Source of the DNA: Bacteroides fragilis NCTC 9343
GTDB lineage: Bacteria > Bacteroidota > Bacteroidia > Bacteroidales > Bacteroidaceae
Assembly (NCBI RefSeq): GCF_000025985.1
Contig: NC_003228.3
Span: 3,286,001 to 3,350,000, forward strand
Direction: 5' to 3'
DNA: 64,000 nucleotides
Made by a program: the position numbers and the translations under genes. The notes under the pieces were generated by a model. That model worked only from the letters and a program-made list of their open reading frames with translations, did no database searches and had not been told where the DNA came from. Positions 61,521-64,000 of this stretch are shown one piece after another (position 1 is the first letter of the stretch; the number at the start of each line of letters is the position of its first letter).

Positions 61521-62000
61521 TTATCTCTGACCGAGCTGAGAATCGATAAAGAAGATACCGGCATCACCGGCTCTCTTAATCTTATCGACAATCCCTTGAG
61601 CGGTGGCTTCTTCTTCTACTTGTTCGCGAACGAATCCCCAAAGGAAATCCTGAGTCGCTTTATCTTTTTCGGCTGCGGCAATGTCAACCAAGGCATCTAC
61701 CAGTTTAGAAACATGGCGTTCGTGCTCAAAGACGTGCTCAAACACTTCAAGAGGAGTACCCCAACCGGTGGGAACAACGTCAATCTTATCTACTTTGGCT
61801 ATACCGCCGCGTTTGATAATATAATCGGCCATGGCATAAGCATGCCCCATCTCTTCCTGAGACTGCTTCTTCATCCAGTGTGCAAAACCGCTGAAACCTT
61901 CTCTTTCAAAATAGAAAGACATAGACAAATACAGATTAGAAGACCACATCTCGGCTGAAATCTGCTCGTTAATTGCATTCTGTAATTTTTCTGAAATCAT
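61521..62000 (-). CDS. ftnA: Ferritin
   Basis: 159 residues from the ATG at 62000 (MISEKLQNAINEQIS); an upstream in-frame ATG at 62012 adds four residues. The four-helix ferritin pattern is clear: the first-helix glutamate in EQISAEMWSSNLYLSMSFYF, EEMGHAYAMADYI (E-x-x-H ferroxidase ligands), EHVFEHERHVSKLV, and WGFVREQVEEEATAQGIVDK. It stores iron as a 24-mer in the cytosol. In B. fragilis ferritin is induced by oxygen and iron. Confidence 0.95.
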   Translation of the reverse strand: MISEKLQNAINEQISAEMWSSNLYLSMSFYFEREGFSGFAHWMKKQSQEEMGHAYAMADYIIKRGGIAKVDKIDVVPTGWGTPLEVFEHVFEHERHVSKLVDALVDIAAAEKDKATQDFLWGFVREQVEEEATAQGIVDKIKRAGDAGIFFIDSQLGQR

Positions 62001-62137
62001 GATCGTATTCATTTTAGGTTATTAAAATCACTACAAAAATAACAATTTTAAAAGAAAGGTTGTTCGGAGAAAGTGAAAAAAGAAGAGAAATCTTCCTTAA
62101 ATCATCCGGACTACCGGACAACCGGCCTATGACAGCA

Positions 62138-63301
62138 TTACACCAACTCCTCTGAGATGTACCCTTTCGGCAGTTCACGGCAGTTATAACCTGAAGCCAT
62201 AATCTCGCCATAAGCACCGGCAGAACGAAGGGCTATCAGATCGCCACGCTTCACCTTATTCAGATCGACAGCCTTGCCGAATACATCGGACGACTCACAG
62301 ATGGGGCCCACCACGTCATAAGTTTCGACCACAGGATCTTGGGAAGTAAGGTTCTCCATCTTGTGATGTGCCTGATAGAGGGCGGGACGAATCAAATCGG
62401 TCATGCCCGCATCGAGGATGGCAAATTGCTTGTTGGTACCTTGCTTGACATAAAGTACTTTTGAAATCAGCGAACCGCATTGTCCCGTGATGGCACGTCC
62501 CAGCTCAAAATGCAAAGTCTGATGCGGACGAAGCTTCAGGTGCTCGTCGTATGTACGGAAATAGTCGGCAAAATCCGGAATAGGCTGACGGTTGGGGTGA
62601 TCATAATCGATGCCCAGCCCACCGCCTACGTTGATATGCTCCACAAGGATGTGACGGGCTTCGAGCTTATCCTGCAATTCGTTGACACGGTTGCATAGCG
62701 CTATGAAATCGCCCATATCGAGAATCTGAGAACCGATGTGGAAATGAAGACCGATGAACTTCACATGCTTCAGCTCCAAAGCCACGTCGATCACCTTATC
62801 CATATCGTGCATGCTGATACCGAATTTGTTTTCGGCCAATCCGGTAGTGATATTGGCATGGGTATGCGCACCTACATTGGGATTGATGCGGAAAGCTACA
62901 TTGGCAACTTTACCTTTGGCGGCAGCCAGCTCGTTGATGACTTCCAACTCAGGCACCGACTCGACATTGAAACAGAAAATATCGTAATCGAGTCCCAGGT
63001 CGATTTCCCAATCAGCCTTACCGACTCCGGCAAAAACGATCTTCCCGGCAGGGAAACCGGCCTTGATGGCAGCGCGGATTTCGCCTCCGCTGACACAATC
63101 GGCACCCAGTCCACTTTCGCGGATGATGGTCAGTACCTTAGGATTGGCATTGGCCTTGACGGCATAGTGTACACTGAAATTGTCGTAACGTGCCACCTCA
63201 CGGTTGACGCACGCCAGCGTGTCGCGAAGCACTTTCGTATCATAATAATAGAAAGGAGTCGGCAACTCGCGAAATTTATGAATGGGGAATACAGTTTTCA
63301 T
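62138..63301 (-). CDS. lysA: Diaminopimelate decarboxylase
   Basis: 387 residues. The PLP-binding Lys is in FSVHYAVKANANPKVLT; FIGLHFHIGSQILDM, GGGLGIDYDHP, FELGRAITGQCG and the catalytic Cys region GPICESSDVFGK are all typical of LysA. It makes lysine from meso-diaminopimelate. A hairpin repeat separates it from the upstream lysC gene on the same strand. Confidence 0.95.
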   Translation of the reverse strand: MKTVFPIHKFRELPTPFYYYDTKVLRDTLACVNREVARYDNFSVHYAVKANANPKVLTIIRESGLGADCVSGGEIRAAIKAGFPAGKIVFAGVGKADWEIDLGLDYDIFCFNVESVPELEVINELAAAKGKVANVAFRINPNVGAHTHANITTGLAENKFGISMHDMDKVIDVALELKHVKFIGLHFHIGSQILDMGDFIALCNRVNELQDKLEARHILVEHINVGGGLGIDYDHPNRQPIPDFADYFRTYDEHLKLRPHQTLHFELGRAITGQCGSLISKVLYVKQGTNKQFAILDAGMTDLIRPALYQAHHKMENLTSQDPVVETYDVVGPICESSDVFGKAVDLNKVKRGDLIALRSAGAYGEIMASGYNCRELPKGYISEELV

Positions 63302-63334
63302 TTTGAAAAGTTACTAATCAGTTTTGAGTTTGAT

Positions 63335-63443
63335 CTACCACAGAGTCACACAGAGCCTCACAGGGAAAGTTTTTTCTCTTCATCATCCTATTATATTATC
63401 AAAAGATTAAAACTCTGTGAGACTCTGTGTCACTCTGTGGTGA
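63335..63443. repeat. Dispersed imperfect hairpin, copy G (lysC/lysA gap)
   Basis: The left arm CTACCACAGAGTCACACAGA and the right arm CTCTGTGTCACTCTGTGGTG are close complements of about 30 bases. It belongs to the CACAGAGT subtype with copies D and E. Confidence 0.85.
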
Positions 63444-63457
63444 ACCTAATTCGGTTT

Positions 63458-64000
63458 CTATTTGCCGTTGAACAACATGTCGCTGAGCGACTGTAAAGCC
63501 ACCTTCTTGTCGCACTCACGAATCAGGAAGGAGATATTATAGTTGCTACCGCCAAACGAAATCATACGCACGGGGATGTCACGCATGGCATCGAGCGCTT
63601 TGGCTTCGAAACCTACATTCTCCCATTCCAAGTCACCCACGACACAGATGATACACATATCCTTGTCGACGGTAACGGTTCCGTACTTCTTCAGGTCATC
63701 CAGGATTTCGTTGAGATGCTTGGTGTTATCGACAGATACGGAAACTCCTACCTCAGATGTACAGATCATATCGATGGAAGTCTGGTAACTCTCGAAGATT
63801 TCGAATACCTTGCGGAGGAAACCGTGTGCCAGCAACATGCGGCTCGATTTAATCTTAATGGCAGTAATATTACCCTTAGCCGCAACAGCCTTGATCTTGC
63901 CCTTTTCGGTATCATTGGAAATCAATGTACCCGGGGCATGCGGATCCATCGTGTTCAGCAGGCGAACCGGTATGTTGGCATACTTAGCCGGCTGGATACA
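63458..64000 (-). CDS. lysC: Aspartate kinase, C-terminal part (5' end outside window)
   Basis: The frame is open to the right edge of the window. The visible 180 residues carry PVRLLNTMDPHAPGTLI and the two ACT regulatory domains (AIKIKSSRMLLAHGFLRKVF; SIDMICTSEVGVSVSVDN; MCIICVVGDLEWENVGFEA). The catalytic domain is outside. Aspartokinase starts the lysine branch, and lysA is the next gene, consistent with a lysine-related pair. It ends at the stop at 63458-63460, so it is a monofunctional LysC rather than a ThrA fusion. Confidence 0.92.
   Translation of the reverse strand, partial: CIQPAKYANIPVRLLNTMDPHAPGTLISNDTEKGKIKAVAAKGNITAIKIKSSRMLLAHGFLRKVFEIFESYQTSIDMICTSEVGVSVSVDNTKHLNEILDDLKKYGTVTVDKDMCIICVVGDLEWENVGFEAKALDAMRDIPVRMISFGGSNYNISFLIRECDKKVALQSLSDMLFNGK

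Noticed and set aside
301-63443. The CACCACAGA hairpins as a CRISPR or tandem array
   Set aside because: Copies are single, many kilobases apart, palindromic and of variable length, with no spacer-repeat pattern and no cas genes.

Overview
The window looks like chromosome of a Bacteroides species, most likely of the Bacteroides fragilis group. Reasons: many Bacteroidales-only families (DUF4494, DUF3876, DUF3127, DUF4348, DUF3575/DUF3868, Mfa1/Mfa2 fimbrillins), promoters of the TTTG / N19-21 / TAnnTTTG type, few Shine-Dalgarno sequences, and a promoter flanked by inverted repeats next to a tyrosine recombinase. The species is inference; no rRNA or other marker gene is in view. I saw no tRNA, rRNA, CRISPR array or complete insertion sequence.

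Layout. 1-2.2 kb (+): end of a DUF4494 gene, yggS, and a dihydroorotate dehydrogenase-like gene. 2.2-7.4 kb (-): an accessory cluster of a DUF3876 lipoprotein, a LytTR regulator, three related DUF2589-type proteins, a zinc ribbon, two unknown proteins and an N-acetylmuramidase without a signal peptide. 7.6-20.6 kb (-): one tightly packed nine-gene operon. It encodes a REC-PP2C phosphatase, a STAS protein and an RsbW-like ATPase (a partner-switching module), a membrane WD40 protein, a propeller sensor whose kinase domain lacks the phospho-acceptor His, a soluble histidine kinase, a TonB-dependent receptor with a TPR-like N-terminus, a one-module NRPS (A-T-TE, with Cys as the apparent TE nucleophile) and a small membrane protein. 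20.9-22.4 kb (+, divergent): a caspase-fold peptidase, a 111-residue unknown protein and a fascin-like beta-trefoil protein.

22.5-43.4 kb is ordinary core genome: a CapD/WbpM-type dehydratase, phoH, folC, ridA, a TPR protein with a decayed trypsin-like domain, rlmB, recN, coaBC, an exonuclease, dnaN, DUF3127, DUF3352, an MBL hydrolase, murB, DUF4348, the threonine-to-glycine pair (L-threonine 3-dehydrogenase and kbl) and DUF2721. 43.5-57.1 kb (-) is an Mfa-type fimbrial operon headed by an Rrf2-like gene. Upstream lies a 266-bp segment with one recognisable promoter, bounded by perfect 21-bp inverted repeats, and then a tyrosine recombinase gene: a phase-variation switch. As written here the promoter points away from the fimbrial genes (predicted OFF), and the major fimbrillin gene is also frameshifted at an A8 tract. 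57.3-61.3 kb holds an AAA-ATPase/PD-(D/E)XK gene, an Rpn-family nuclease and a 0.9-kb stretch without a clear gene. 61.5-64 kb has ferritin, lysA and the end of lysC.

Seven copies of an imperfect long hairpin with CACCACAGA-like ends are scattered between genes, three of them inside the fimbrial operon. The strongest candidates for an undescribed system are the nine-gene partner-switching/NRPS operon, and the pair of accessory clusters (DUF2589/muramidase and caspase/beta-trefoil) that share the palindrome GTAAGCTTAC at the same place in their leaders.
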